A DNA stretch of 64,000 bases from Reyranella sp. (GCF_004297405.1 NZ_SCVC01000042.1:124001-188000); one strand, 5' to 3'; shown: positions 44,920 through 54,453, numbered from the stretch's first letter. Made by a program: numbers and translations. The notes: generated from the sequence alone by a model not told the origin.

Positions 44920-46113
44920 TTACTCCTTGCCCCAGCCGTCCCGCGTCTGCGGCAGCTTCTTCTTGAGCAGCGCGCCCGCCACGACATTGCGCAGCACCTC
45001 GGCGGTGCCGCCGCCAATGGTGAACATGCGCACGTCGCGGGCCATGCGTTCTAGCGGCAACTCACGCGAATAGCCTCGGGCGCCGAAGAACTGCAGCGCC
45101 TCGTTCACGACCTGGATGGCGCTTTCCGAGGTGAAGACCTTGGCCTGGGCTGCCATCAGCATGTCGGGAAAGCCCCCTTCGCCCGAGCGGGCGGCGTTGT
45201 AGACCAGCGCCTGTGCTGCCGAGAGCTTGATCGACATGTCGGCGAGCTTCCACTGCAGGCCCTGGAACTCGTTGATCGGCCGGCCGAACTGCTGGCGCTT
45301 TTCCGACCAGTCGAGCGCGAGCTGATAGGCCCCTTGGGCGATGCCCAACGCCACGGTCGCCGCGCCAACGCGCTGGCTGTTGTAGGCGTTCATCAGGTCG
45401 GCGAAGCCCTTCTTGAGGCCGCGCGGCGGGATCACCAGCGAGGAGGGCGGGACATCCATGTCCTCGAAGTCGATGACCGCTTCGGGGATGCCACGCAGAC
45501 CCATGGTCGGCTCGCGCTTGGTGATCTTGAGTCCCTTGGTCTCGTCGCGGATGGCGAGAAAGCCGCCGATGCCCTCGAACGTGCCTTTCTCGTCGTAGAC
45601 CTTGGCGAAGATCAGATGAAGGCGCGAGACGCCGCCGCCGGTGATCCAGTGCTTGCGGCCGTTCAGGACGTAGCGATTGCCCTTCTTGTCGGCGCGCGTG
45701 GTCATGCCGTTGGCGTCGGAGCCGGCCTCCGGCTCGGTGATGCAGATCGCCGGCTTGTCGCCCGACAGCACCATGTCGGCTGCCATCTTCTTCTGCTCTT
45801 CCGAGCCATAGGCCATCACCGCGCTGATCGCGCCCATGTTGGTCTCGACAGCAATGCGGCCGGTGACGGCGCAGGAAGCGGACAGTGCCTCGATCGCCAG
45901 TACCGCGTCGAGCCAACCTTTGCCCTGGCCGCCATATTGCTGCGGAATGGTCATGCCGATCAGCTTGGCGTCTTTCAGCAGATCGACATTATCCCAGGGA
46001 TACTGCTCGGTACGATCGACCTCCGCCGCTCGCTTCGAGACGGGACCTGATGCCAGCTCGCGGGCACGAGCCTGCAGTTTCACCTGATCGGGCGACAGTC
46101 CGGACGCGTTCAT
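44920..46113 (-). CDS. Acyl-CoA dehydrogenase
   Basis: 397-aa FAD-dependent acyl-CoA dehydrogenase. CITEPEAGSDANGMTTRA (FAD/substrate site 1), QFGRPINEFQGLQWKLADM (signature 2) and FGARGYSRELPLERMARDVRMFTIGGGTAEVLRN are visible; the last segment carries the likely catalytic Glu region of the GGTAE type seen in aliphatic and cyclohexane-carboxyl-CoA dehydrogenases. Substrate unknown. The peroxidase-related gene lies 24 bases upstream on the same strand, and the cyclases further upstream. Confidence 0.9.
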   Translation of the reverse strand: MNASGLSPDQVKLQARARELASGPVSKRAAEVDRTEQYPWDNVDLLKDAKLIGMTIPQQYGGQGKGWLDAVLAIEALSASCAVTGRIAVETNMGAISAVMAYGSEEQKKMAADMVLSGDKPAICITEPEAGSDANGMTTRADKKGNRYVLNGRKHWITGGGVSRLHLIFAKVYDEKGTFEGIGGFLAIRDETKGLKITKREPTMGLRGIPEAVIDFEDMDVPPSSLVIPPRGLKKGFADLMNAYNSQRVGAATVALGIAQGAYQLALDWSEKRQQFGRPINEFQGLQWKLADMSIKLSAAQALVYNAARSGEGGFPDMLMAAQAKVFTSESAIQVVNEALQFFGARGYSRELPLERMARDVRMFTIGGGTAEVLRNVVAGALLKKKLPQTRDGWGKE

Positions 46114-46137
46114 CGCAGCAGCCTTTGCAAGAAGTGA

Positions 46138-46716
46138 CTAGCGGCCCAGCGTATAGAACTCGTCGTTCGGACGCATCCGGGTGACGTTCGCCATACGATT
46201 GGACAGCGCGAAGAACGAAGCAATCGCCGCAATGTCCCACACGTCATCGTCGTTGAAGCCGTGCTTGGCCAGGGTGGCGAAATCGTCGTCGCCCACGGCA
46301 TAGGCCTCGAACGACACCTTCATGGCGAAGTCTAGCATGGCGGTCTGGCGCGGCGTGATGTCGGCCTTGCGATAGTTGATGGCGACCTGATCGGCGATCA
46401 ATGGGTTCTTCGCCCGGATACGCAGGATGGCGCCGTGCGCGATGACGCAATACTGGCACTGGTTGGCGTTGCTCGTCGCCACGACGATCATCTCGCGCTC
46501 GGCCTTGGTCAGGTTGCCGGGCTTGTCCATCAGCGCGTCGTGATAGGCAAAGAAGGCCCGGAACTCGTCCGGCCGGTGCGCCAGGGCGAGGAACACGTTG
46601 GGAATGAAGCCGGACTTCTCCTGAACGGCGACGATCCGCTCTCGAATGTCGGCAGGCAGGTCGGCCAGAGCAGGAAGGGGGAAACGGCTGGCGGGCAGCG
46701 AAGCAGGGGAAGACAT
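46138..46716 (-). CDS. AhpD-type peroxidase-related carboxymuconolactone decarboxylase family enzyme
   Basis: 192-aa all-helical enzyme; start at the ATG at 46716. The redox centre NQCQYCVIAHG has both Cys and the proton-relay His of AhpD (CxxC-xxx-H), so it can be an alkylhydroperoxidase. VQEKSGFIPNVFLALAHRPDEFRAFF is the conserved first part. Nineteen bases after the cyclase gene, 24 before the acyl-CoA dehydrogenase gene. Confidence 0.86.
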   Translation of the reverse strand: MSSPASLPASRFPLPALADLPADIRERIVAVQEKSGFIPNVFLALAHRPDEFRAFFAYHDALMDKPGNLTKAEREMIVVATSNANQCQYCVIAHGAILRIRAKNPLIADQVAINYRKADITPRQTAMLDFAMKVSFEAYAVGDDDFATLAKHGFNDDDVWDIAAIASFFALSNRMANVTRMRPNDEFYTLGR

Positions 46717-46735
46717 AAATCGATCTCCAGCGAGG

Positions 46736-48307
46736 TCAGGCATTTGCAAGGCGCGGTGAGGAATAGCCTCTCGTGCCGCTGGGATCGATGCTGAAGATCG
46801 CCACAGGTTCGCTGCGACCGCGAACGACCACACTGCCCAAGGGGCTGAAAGAAAATTCCCCGTTGCAGTTCGAGCGGGTGCTTTCGGAAACCAGGATCCG
46901 CGTGCCGTGTTGCTTGTTCAGTTCCTCGAGCCGTGCGGCAAGGTTCACCGTATCGCCCAGCAAAGTGAAGCTCATACGCTGGCCGGCGCCGACCGAACCG
47001 CCGATCACGCCGCCGGTGCTGATGCCGATGCGCGTTGCGAACGACATGCCGACGTCGCCGAAGGTGCGGCTGCCGACCGCGCGCTGGATATCGAGGGCAG
47101 CCCGCACGGCCGCCGAGGCGTGGCCATCGCAGGCCAACGGCATGTTGAAGGACGCGAACAAGCCGTCACCAATGAAGGTATTGACCACGCCGCCGTGAGC
47201 GCGGATGGGCGCCAGTACCGTCTGGAGATATTCGTTCAGGGCGATCACGAGCTGGTCTGGCGGCAGGTGCTCAGCAATCGTCGTGAAGCCTTCGATGTCG
47301 CTGAACAGGATCGTCGCATCGCGCGTCTCGCCAGCCAGGACACCAGCGCCTTCGCGCCGCAGGATGGTGGCGGCGACACTTTCATCAACGTAGCGGCCGA
47401 AGGTCTCGCGAATGCGCTCCCGCTCCCGCAAGCCTTCGATCATGTTGTTGAATTGACCGGTGAGCTCGCCCACCTCGTCGTTCGAGGTGACAGGGATGCG
47501 CTGGCTGAGGTCGCCCTTGCTTACCTTGGTCATGGCTTGAGAGAGGGTGCGCAGCGGCCGTAGCAGCGAGCGGCTGATGTAGAAGGCTGATATCGAGACA
47601 CCGACGACGGCCGAAGCGACGTCGACAAGGATCTCCATTTGCTGGCGATCGCCCTGGTAGGAAAAGAGATCGACCAGAATAGCCGCCAAGGGGCCGATCG
47701 AGATGACGACCAGCGCGACTACCAACTTGTTCCTGTAGCGGCCAAAGAACAGGCCGAGATTGCGGCCCTGATGCCGGAAGATGAAGGTGCAGAGCTGCGA
47801 GAGATAATCGCTGACGACGAAGTAGGTGAAGGTGAAGTAGAGCACCATCAGCACGGCACAGGTCGCGATGAAGTCGGCAATCGCCGGCACCGGAATGTTC
47901 GAGGCCGTGGGGCCGGCCCACAACGGCGAGGAGAGGCGGACGGCCCAGGTGATGAAGGTGAGTGCGAACACCCGCTGCGCCGTCAGCAGAGGGAGCTGCG
48001 TCAGCCGTCGCTGCACTTCGTCGAAGGGAATCTCGCCGTTGAGATAACGCCGAACCGGCTGAAAGAGCCGGGAGATGGCGAGGAAGTTGATGCCGACCAG
48101 CATGAGGGCGCCGAATCCCACGACGATCGGATAGTTGCGCCAGGTGTTGGCGATGACGGCGTAGATCGTGACGATTGACAGGTCGAGGAAGAACACCGAC
48201 GTCGCCATCCAGAAATAGCGGCGGCTGATCGCGGCTACCTGTGCAGGCGTGGCCGGAATGATGCCGGAAGAAGACGCCGAAGAAGATGCGGTCGAGGTGT
48301 CGCTCAT
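46736..48307 (-). CDS. Membrane class III nucleotide cyclase, noncanonical purine residues (copy 1)
   Basis: 523 aa. About six membrane helices (~35-248), HAMP (~245-300), cyclase domain (~330-515). Metal ligands Asp337 (FSDIEGFT) and Asp381 (GDG), Asn455 and Arg459 are intact, so catalysis is plausible. The two base-specifying residues are changed: Thr377 at the Lys position (VNTFIGDG) and Ser446 at the Asp position (MSFTLLG). Substrate preference is thus unclear. Overlaps the upstream paralogue by 4 bases; both derive from a tandem duplication. Confidence 0.85.
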   Translation of the reverse strand: MSDTSTASSSASSSGIIPATPAQVAAISRRYFWMATSVFFLDLSIVTIYAVIANTWRNYPIVVGFGALMLVGINFLAISRLFQPVRRYLNGEIPFDEVQRRLTQLPLLTAQRVFALTFITWAVRLSSPLWAGPTASNIPVPAIADFIATCAVLMVLYFTFTYFVVSDYLSQLCTFIFRHQGRNLGLFFGRYRNKLVVALVVISIGPLAAILVDLFSYQGDRQQMEILVDVASAVVGVSISAFYISRSLLRPLRTLSQAMTKVSKGDLSQRIPVTSNDEVGELTGQFNNMIEGLRERERIRETFGRYVDESVAATILRREGAGVLAGETRDATILFSDIEGFTTIAEHLPPDQLVIALNEYLQTVLAPIRAHGGVVNTFIGDGLFASFNMPLACDGHASAAVRAALDIQRAVGSRTFGDVGMSFATRIGISTGGVIGGSVGAGQRMSFTLLGDTVNLAARLEELNKQHGTRILVSESTRSNCNGEFSFSPLGSVVVRGRSEPVAIFSIDPSGTRGYSSPRLANA

Positions 48308-49806
48308 GCCGGAGGCCCCACACGATAGACAACGACGTCGCCACGATGGCCGCGCACGTCCGTGACACCCAGCCGCTCGCAGCCTTCGACGGCGCCGGCC
48401 GCGAGCACCGTACTCTCGGCCGCCAGGATCGTCGTGCCGAACTTCTTGTTGAGCTGTTCGATGCGTGAGGCGACGTTCACCGCATCGCCCAGCAACGTGT
48501 AATTCAGTCGGTTTTCAGTGCCGATCGTGACGCCGATCACCGGTCCAGTATTGATGCCGATGCGGGTCCGCAGTCCGGCCTTGCCGGCGAAGGGGGCGGC
48601 CGCAAGGGCTTGCTGGATCTCGATAGCCGCGTTCACGGCGGCAGCGGCATGATTGGCGATCGGCAGGGGCAAGTTGAAGCTCGCGAACAACCCGTCGCCG
48701 ATGAAATTGTTCACAACGCCGCCATGACGCTGGATCACCGGTACGACGGTGCCGAGATAGGTGTTGAGCAGCGCCGCGATCTCTGTCGGCGTGGCCCCCT
48801 CCGAGAGACCGGTAAAGCCTTCGATGTCGGTGAACATCAGCGTGGCTTCGGCGGTCGTATCCACGGTGCGGCCGCTGCGTCCGCTGTTGCCGAGGATCGC
48901 GGTCGCCACGCTCTCACTCACGTATTTGCCAAAGGTATCGCGCAGATACTCCCGCTCGGCGAGGCCTTCGACCATCTGATTGAAGCGGCTGGCGGCATGG
49001 CCGAGCTCGTCATTGGTCGTGACGGGCAGGCGCACGGTGTAGTCGTCCTCGGCGACCCGCCGCAGGCCGCCATCGAGGCGATCGATCGGCCGGGTCAGCG
49101 CCTGGGAAATCCAATAATAGACGAAGGCGGCACCGGTCAGGGTGAGGGCGATGTCGGACGTGGCCTCGCGTATCAACCGCGCGCCCGAATAGCTGGCAAT
49201 GTCGGCGGCCAGCAGGATCAGGCCGGAAAACGACAAGAACACCATGGCCAGCGCGACCTTGTTGCGAAACCGGCCGTGAAATGTCGCCATGTTGACGCCG
49301 TGTATCCGAAACAGGTGTTCGCACAAACGGTCGAAGTAGGCACTGACGACGAAATAGGTCAGCACGACATTGAATAGGGCACCGACCACGATTGTGGCGA
49401 TGGCGTCTGTCAGCTGTGCCGGCTCCAACGTGGCGCCGAAGGAGATGCCGAGCTGATGAGAGAGCACGCGCATTGCCAGCATGGGAGTGTAGAGCACCCC
49501 CACGACGATGGCTGAATTGTAGGGCAAGCGGGCGAGTTGCGATTCGATCTGTCCGAACCTGGTCTCGCCCGAGACGAACCGCATGACCGGACGGATCAGC
49601 CACCAGGCACCCAAGCCGACGCCCACCAGCAAAAAGCAGGAGGCGATCACCAGAGTCGGGAACAGGATTTCAGGAGCCTGGTGAATCAGCGCGTAGATCG
49701 CGTCTGAAATCACATCGACCGCAAACGGCACCGCCATCGCCGCATAGTATCGGCGCTCGATGCTGGCCGACGCCGCAAGCGGCGCCGCATCGGTCGTGGC
49801 GGTCAT
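48304..49806 (-). CDS. Membrane class III nucleotide cyclase, noncanonical purine residues (copy 2)
   Basis: 500 aa with the same architecture as its downstream neighbour: membrane region (~25-235), HAMP (~232-290), cyclase domain (~320-495). Metal Asp327 (FTDIEGFT) and Asp371, Asn444 and Arg448 are present. Asn367 replaces the canonical Lys (VNNFIGDG) and Asn435 replaces the Asp (LNYTLLG). The matching changes at identical positions in both copies argue against random decay. Confidence 0.85.
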   Translation of the reverse strand: MTATTDAAPLAASASIERRYYAAMAVPFAVDVISDAIYALIHQAPEILFPTLVIASCFLLVGVGLGAWWLIRPVMRFVSGETRFGQIESQLARLPYNSAIVVGVLYTPMLAMRVLSHQLGISFGATLEPAQLTDAIATIVVGALFNVVLTYFVVSAYFDRLCEHLFRIHGVNMATFHGRFRNKVALAMVFLSFSGLILLAADIASYSGARLIREATSDIALTLTGAAFVYYWISQALTRPIDRLDGGLRRVAEDDYTVRLPVTTNDELGHAASRFNQMVEGLAEREYLRDTFGKYVSESVATAILGNSGRSGRTVDTTAEATLMFTDIEGFTGLSEGATPTEIAALLNTYLGTVVPVIQRHGGVVNNFIGDGLFASFNLPLPIANHAAAAVNAAIEIQQALAAAPFAGKAGLRTRIGINTGPVIGVTIGTENRLNYTLLGDAVNVASRIEQLNKKFGTTILAAESTVLAAGAVEGCERLGVTDVRGHRGDVVVYRVGPPA

Positions 49807-49882
49807 CCCGCCGATATAGTGTGGAAAGCGGTCGAGCGGAATGGCTCCACCGCTTTCCTCCCCATTTGAACCGGAAAAGACT

Positions 49883-50974
49883 TTACGCTGTCAGTTCGCG
49901 TGCAGTGATGCGGTAGCGGAACTTGTCGGGATCGAGCGAATCGAGGAATCCCGACCGGTTCTCGGCCTGCGGGTACATCAGGAAGGCGATGGGTGGCTCC
50001 TTGGAGCCCGGCAGCTTCAGATCGTGCGCGACATTGTAGGCAAGCCAGTTGCCTTCCCAGGAACCGAACAGGGCACGACGGGCAGCAACGACCTTCGGAT
50101 CGGTCATGGCGAGGTTGGCCGGTGGTTCCTCGAGGACCACCTTGCGCACGTCGGCCGGATCGACAGGGGTCCAGCCGGAGCCTGCGAGCCAGACCTCGGC
50201 GCGGCAATGCTGGGCCTTGGAAACGACCTCGGAGCCGGCGCCCAGCGCCTTGAAGCCGAACTCCGACGGCATCACGCGGATGCCATAGACATCGCGCGCC
50301 GGCAGACCGGCTGACCGGGCGAGACCGACATAGAGCGCATTCAGGTCTGCACACTTGCCGTTCAGGTTGCCGGTCTTGATCATGGTCGTAATGTCGCCGA
50401 CGCCGCAGCCCAAGGTCTTGGCATTGCGGAAGGTATTTTCGACCACCCAGTCGTAGATCGCGCGTGCCTTGGCGACGTCGCCCTGCTTGCCACGCACGAT
50501 CTCGTCGGCCGTCTCCTTCACGATGCCATCGGTTGGCAGGAAGGTGGTCGGCATCAGGTTCAGCTTGCGCTCGGCATCGCTCAGCGCAGGCGCGTTGCCC
50601 TTGCCCGGCACGACCGAGCGATTCTGGGCCTGGACCTGTGCGGTAACTTCGATCACGGGCGACGACTGATCGGCGGCCCATTCGACCCGCAGCATCTCGG
50701 TGCCATACTTGGGATCGCGCACGCGTTCGGCAACGCGCGCATTGCCTGTCCAGGTGACATTGCCCGGCCGCTGCCAGTCGGAGGCTTCAAAGGTCGGCAG
50801 CGGTATCCATGCCTTGGTGGCGCCTGCCGTCGGCTCGACCTTGGTGGTGAGCACGTAGCTGCGCCAGCCTTTGGGAACAGGGGCATAGGTGACGGCCTGC
50901 GCCGAGGCCAGGCGTGGTGCCAAGCCCAGCGCGCCGGCGGCAACGCCAGCCTTCAAAAGGTCGCGACGATTCAT
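49883..50974 (-). CDS. Tat-exported transglutaminase-like cysteine protease-fold protein
   Basis: 363 aa. Tat signal MNRRDLLKAGVAAGALGLAPRLASA at the N-terminus. The catalytic triad of a transglutaminase fold is visible: Cys in LNGKCADLNALYVGLARSAGLPAR, His in AQHCRAEVWL and Asp in WTPVDPADVR. An N-terminal beta-domain (~30-135) precedes it. Periplasmic peptidase, amidase or crosslinking roles are all possible. Its Shine-Dalgarno GGGGAGGA (50982-50989) is fully complementary to TCCTCCCC further upstream. Confidence 0.85.
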   Translation of the reverse strand: MNRRDLLKAGVAAGALGLAPRLASAQAVTYAPVPKGWRSYVLTTKVEPTAGATKAWIPLPTFEASDWQRPGNVTWTGNARVAERVRDPKYGTEMLRVEWAADQSSPVIEVTAQVQAQNRSVVPGKGNAPALSDAERKLNLMPTTFLPTDGIVKETADEIVRGKQGDVAKARAIYDWVVENTFRNAKTLGCGVGDITTMIKTGNLNGKCADLNALYVGLARSAGLPARDVYGIRVMPSEFGFKALGAGSEVVSKAQHCRAEVWLAGSGWTPVDPADVRKVVLEEPPANLAMTDPKVVAARRALFGSWEGNWLAYNVAHDLKLPGSKEPPIAFLMYPQAENRSGFLDSLDPDKFRYRITARELTA

Positions 50975-50981
50975 CTTTCAA

Positions 50982-51013
50982 TCCTCCCCAATGGCGATCA
51001 TTGCCGGGGAGGA
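50982..51013 (-). promoter_or_regulatory. Hairpin sequestering the Shine-Dalgarno of the transglutaminase gene
   Basis: On the mRNA strand, TCCTCCCC (51006-51013) pairs perfectly over 8 bases with GGGGAGGA (50982-50989), the ribosome-binding site 7 bases before the ATG. An inner AATG/CATT stem and a 5-base loop (ATCGC) extend it, with a 3-base GGC bulge. This would hide the site from ribosomes unless melted or bound. Confidence 0.7.
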
Positions 51014-51134
51014 TGGTCTTTCCCGTCGTCAGGAAGGATCAGGGCCGTCCCGGATCAAGCCCGCGTCGCACGCGACAGCGGCAAGTACCGGAAGGGCGAG
51101 GATTGCAGCGCCGCGGCGGCGCCGTCAATGTTTC

Positions 51135-51851
51135 CTAGAGGCCGAGATAGGCTTGGCGCACGCGATCGTTGGTCAACAGCTCGGCGCCCGGCCCGTCGAG
51201 CTCGATGCGGCCGTTCTCCAGCACATAGCCACGATGGGCGATCTTGAGCGACGCCATGACATTCTGCTCGACCAGCAGAATGGTGAGACCTTCCTCGTTG
51301 AGACGACGGACGATGCGGAACACTTCCTGCACGATCGTGGGGGCGAGGCCGAGCGAGGGTTCGTCGAACATGATGAGCCGTGGTTGACCCATCAGGCAGC
51401 GCCCGATCGCCAGCATCTGCTGCTCGCCGCCAGAGAGCGTGCCGGCGGCCTGCTTGCGTCGCTCGGCAAGCCGCGGGAACAGGGTGAACACCCGTTCCAG
51501 TGTCTGTTTCTCGGCGGCGCGCGCATGCCGGGGCGTCGCGCCCATCTCGAGATTTTCTAGTACCGAAAGATTGGGGAAGACCTGCCGCCCTTCGGCGACA
51601 TGACCGATGCCGACTTCGCAGACACGATAGGAAGGCCAGCCGGTGATGTCCTGACCATCGAAACGGATCTTGCCCTGCGCCGGCTTTTCGATGCCGTGGA
51701 TCGCGCGAATGAGGGAACTCTTGCCCGCACCGTTGGCGCCGACGATCGCCACGATCTCGCCGGTCGCGATGGTGAGCGAGACGCCGGCCAAAGCCTGGGC
51801 GTCACCATAGTAGAGGTCGATACCATCGACCTGCAGGAGGGGGCCGCTCAC
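51135..51851 (-). CDS. livF: Branched-chain amino acid-type ABC ATPase LivF (cluster 2)
   Basis: 238-aa ATPase: Walker A GANGAGKSS, signature LSGGEQQMLAIGRCL, Walker B LIMFDEPSLGLAP. Last gene of a complete five-gene HAAT cluster on the minus strand; overlaps livG by 4 bases. The 160-base region downstream contains the leader of the transglutaminase gene. Confidence 0.9.
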   Translation of the reverse strand: MSGPLLQVDGIDLYYGDAQALAGVSLTIATGEIVAIVGANGAGKSSLIRAIHGIEKPAQGKIRFDGQDITGWPSYRVCEVGIGHVAEGRQVFPNLSVLENLEMGATPRHARAAEKQTLERVFTLFPRLAERRKQAAGTLSGGEQQMLAIGRCLMGQPRLIMFDEPSLGLAPTIVQEVFRIVRRLNEEGLTILLVEQNVMASLKIAHRGYVLENGRIELDGPGAELLTNDRVRQAYLGL

Positions 51852-52576
51852 GCTTCTTCCTCGCCGAGATAGACGTCGAGGACGGCCTGATGGCGCGCGA
51901 TCTCCGCCGGCGTGCCTTGCGCGATCTTCTCGCCGTAGCTCACGACAACGACTTCTGCCGCCAATGCCATCACGGCGCGCATCACATGCTCGATCAGCAG
52001 GACGGTGAGACCGGTGCGTGCGTTGAGGTCGCGCAGAAAGGCGACCATCACATCGACCTCGGTCGGGCGCAGGCCCGCCATGACCTCGTCGAGCAGCAGC
52101 AACTTGGGCTCGGTCGCCAGAGCCCGCGCCACTTCGAGGCGCTTGCGATCGGGCAGGGTGAGGCTTTCCGCGGCCTGGTTGCGCCGGTCATGGAGGCCAA
52201 GCCCCTGCAGAATATCGGCGGCGGCAGCACGGGCGTCGGTAAGGTTCGGCCGCCGATGCAGGGCGCCAACCGTCACGTTCTCCAGCACGCTCAGCCCCTT
52301 GAAGGGCTTCACGATCTGGAAGGTGCGGCCCACGCCGGCATCGCACACGAGGTCGGGGCGCAGGCCGGAGATCTTCTTGCCGTCAAGGTTCACCTGGCCG
52401 GCATCCGGCCGGTAAACCCCGGCAATCATGTTGAAGATCGTGGTCTTGCCTGCACCGTTCGGACCGATCAGCGCGTGGATCGCTCCGGCCGGCACGGCGA
52501 AGGAGACATCGTGCACCGCACGCAATCCACGGAAGTTCTTGCCGACGCCGGCAAGTTCGAGGTGCGCGCCGCTCAC
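51848..52576 (-). CDS. livG: Branched-chain amino acid-type ABC ATPase LivG (cluster 2)
   Basis: 242-aa ATPase, start at a GTG at 52576 inside the livM stop (GTGA overlap). Walker A GPNGAGKTTIFN, signature region LTLPDRKRLEVARAL, Walker B LLLLDEVMAGL. An upstream extension to 52615 is out of place because it overlaps livM and is Arg-rich. Confidence 0.88.
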   Translation of the reverse strand: MSGAHLELAGVGKNFRGLRAVHDVSFAVPAGAIHALIGPNGAGKTTIFNMIAGVYRPDAGQVNLDGKKISGLRPDLVCDAGVGRTFQIVKPFKGLSVLENVTVGALHRRPNLTDARAAAADILQGLGLHDRRNQAAESLTLPDRKRLEVARALATEPKLLLLDEVMAGLRPTEVDVMVAFLRDLNARTGLTVLLIEHVMRAVMALAAEVVVVSYGEKIAQGTPAEIARHQAVLDVYLGEEEA

Positions 52577-53571
52577 CGCCGCTTCTCCCCGAAGCCGAAA
52601 CGGTCGGCGAGCCATGGCCAGACACCAGCGGGGCGGTACATGACGATGATCAGCAGGGCGAGGCCGTAAAAGATCTGCTTGATGCCCGAGATATGGAAGA
52701 CTTCGCTGAGGTCGGTGAAGATCTCACCGAGGCCGGTCAGCACGACGGCGCCGACGATCGGGCCGAACAGCGTACCGAGTCCGCCGATGATGGGCGCCAG
52801 GGTGAATTCGATGGATCGGCCCATGGCGAAGGCCGTCTCGGGGAAGAGGTTGTTGTAGTAGAAGGCGTTCCAGACACCGGCCAGCGCCGTCATCGCGGCC
52901 GAGATCACCACGGCGATCATCTTGCAGCGAAGCACCGGCACGCCGACAGCCTGGGCCGCCTCCGCATCCTCGCGAATCGCGAGCCAGTAGCGGCCGAGCC
53001 GGCTTTCCAACAGGAGACGGCACAGGATGAATGCGCCGACCGCGAGCGCCAGGATCACGTAGTAGAAAAGGATCGGCCCGCCACGCAGGTTCAGCAGGTT
53101 GACGGTGGCGTCGACCTTGAGGAACAAGCCGCCCGAACCACCGACCCAGCCCCAGTGATCGAAGGCGATACGGGTGAATTCACTGAAGGCGATGGTGAGC
53201 AGCGCGAAGTAGACGCCGGCCAGGGAGAAACGGAAGCCGAGATAGCCGACAACTGCACCGGCTGCGGACGCCGCCGCAACGGCGACGAACAGCCCAGCCC
53301 ACGGGCCGATGCCATAGTGGAAGAAGAGGCCGGCCGCGATATAGCCACCGAGCCCGGCATAGAGAGCATGGCCCAGCGAAAGCTGGCCGGCGAAGCCCAT
53401 CATGATGTTCCAGGCCTGACCGACATAGGCGAAGTAGAGGATCAGGATCAGGACGGAGAGGCCGTATTTGCCGAGAACGGCCGGCGCGACCAGCAAGCCC
53501 ACGAGCAGCAGGCCAAGACACCAGAGCGCACGCGAGGGCACGCCATCGGTCAGGCGGCGTAGCAGGTTCAT
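52573..53571 (-). CDS. livM: Branched-chain amino acid-type ABC permease LivM (cluster 2)
   Basis: 332-aa permease with GFAGQLSLGHALYAGLGGYIAA, the LivM signature, and GLGTLFGPIVGAVVLTGLGE near the end. Overlaps livH by 4 bases and livG by 4 bases. Confidence 0.9.
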   Translation of the reverse strand: MNLLRRLTDGVPSRALWCLGLLLVGLLVAPAVLGKYGLSVLILILYFAYVGQAWNIMMGFAGQLSLGHALYAGLGGYIAAGLFFHYGIGPWAGLFVAVAAASAAGAVVGYLGFRFSLAGVYFALLTIAFSEFTRIAFDHWGWVGGSGGLFLKVDATVNLLNLRGGPILFYYVILALAVGAFILCRLLLESRLGRYWLAIREDAEAAQAVGVPVLRCKMIAVVISAAMTALAGVWNAFYYNNLFPETAFAMGRSIEFTLAPIIGGLGTLFGPIVGAVVLTGLGEIFTDLSEVFHISGIKQIFYGLALLIIVMYRPAGVWPWLADRFGFGEKRR

Positions 53572-54449
53572 TGGCTGTTCTTGCCGAGCAGGCCCTGCGG
53601 CCGGAGCAGCAGCACCAGGATCAGGATGCCGAAGCTCACCATGCTCTTGAGGGAGGGCTGCAGCAGGAGGCCGGCCACGGCCTCGCTGACGCCGATCAGC
53701 AGGCCGCCCAGCAGCGCGCCGGTCATGCTGCCGAGTCCGCCCACGATCACGATCACGAAGGCGAGCAACGTGTACTCAGCGGCGAGGAAGGGCGTCACCG
53801 GGATGATGGTGATCATCAGTGCGCCGGCGGCACCCACGCAGGCGGCGCCGACACCGAACGTGAAGGCGTAGAGACGCTTCACGTCCAGGCCGACGACGAG
53901 GGCGCCCATGTGATTGTCAGCGGCGGCGCGGATCGATTTACCGATGCGCGTGCGGGTGAAGAAGAGCCAGAGAAGGCCAGCAATCGCGACCGCAACCAGC
54001 GCCGCATGCAGGCGCACGGCGTCGAACACCAGGGGGCCGAGTTCGTAAGAATCGAACTGCGACTCCATCTGCACGCCCCGCGAATCGGGGCCAGCGATGG
54101 CAAGGCAGGCGTTGACCAGAAGGATGGCGATCGCCAGCAGCAGCAGGAACTGCTGATGCTCGGGCCGGCCGATGAAGGGCGAGATGACGCCGCGCTGCAG
54201 GGCATACCCTGCAACGAAGAAGACGGCGGCGATCAGCGGCAGGCTCAGCATCGGCGAGACCTGCAGATATTCGAAGCCCATCCAGGCGAGGTACATGCCG
54301 ACGACCATCAGCTCGCCATGCGCGAAGTTGACCACGCGCATGACGCCGAAGATCACCGACAGGCCAAGCGCCATCAGCCCGTAGACCATACCGGTCAACA
54401 GGCCCTTGGTGATCGCCTGGGCGAGCGAGAGAAGAAAGTCGGACGTCAA
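53568..54449 (-). CDS. livH: Branched-chain amino acid-type ABC permease LivH (cluster 2)
   Basis: 293-aa permease with GMVYGLMALGLSVIFGVMRVVNFAHG, the LivH signature. The start appears to be a TTG at 54449, 4 bases after the binding-protein stop, so translation probably depends on coupling to that gene. No ATG is available before the first helix. Confidence 0.88.
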   Translation of the reverse strand: MTSDFLLSLAQAITKGLLTGMVYGLMALGLSVIFGVMRVVNFAHGELMVVGMYLAWMGFEYLQVSPMLSLPLIAAVFFVAGYALQRGVISPFIGRPEHQQFLLLLAIAILLVNACLAIAGPDSRGVQMESQFDSYELGPLVFDAVRLHAALVAVAIAGLLWLFFTRTRIGKSIRAAADNHMGALVVGLDVKRLYAFTFGVGAACVGAAGALMITIIPVTPFLAAEYTLLAFVIVIVGGLGSMTGALLGGLLIGVSEAVAGLLLQPSLKSMVSFGILILVLLLRPQGLLGKNSQ

Positions 54450-54453
54450 AGTG

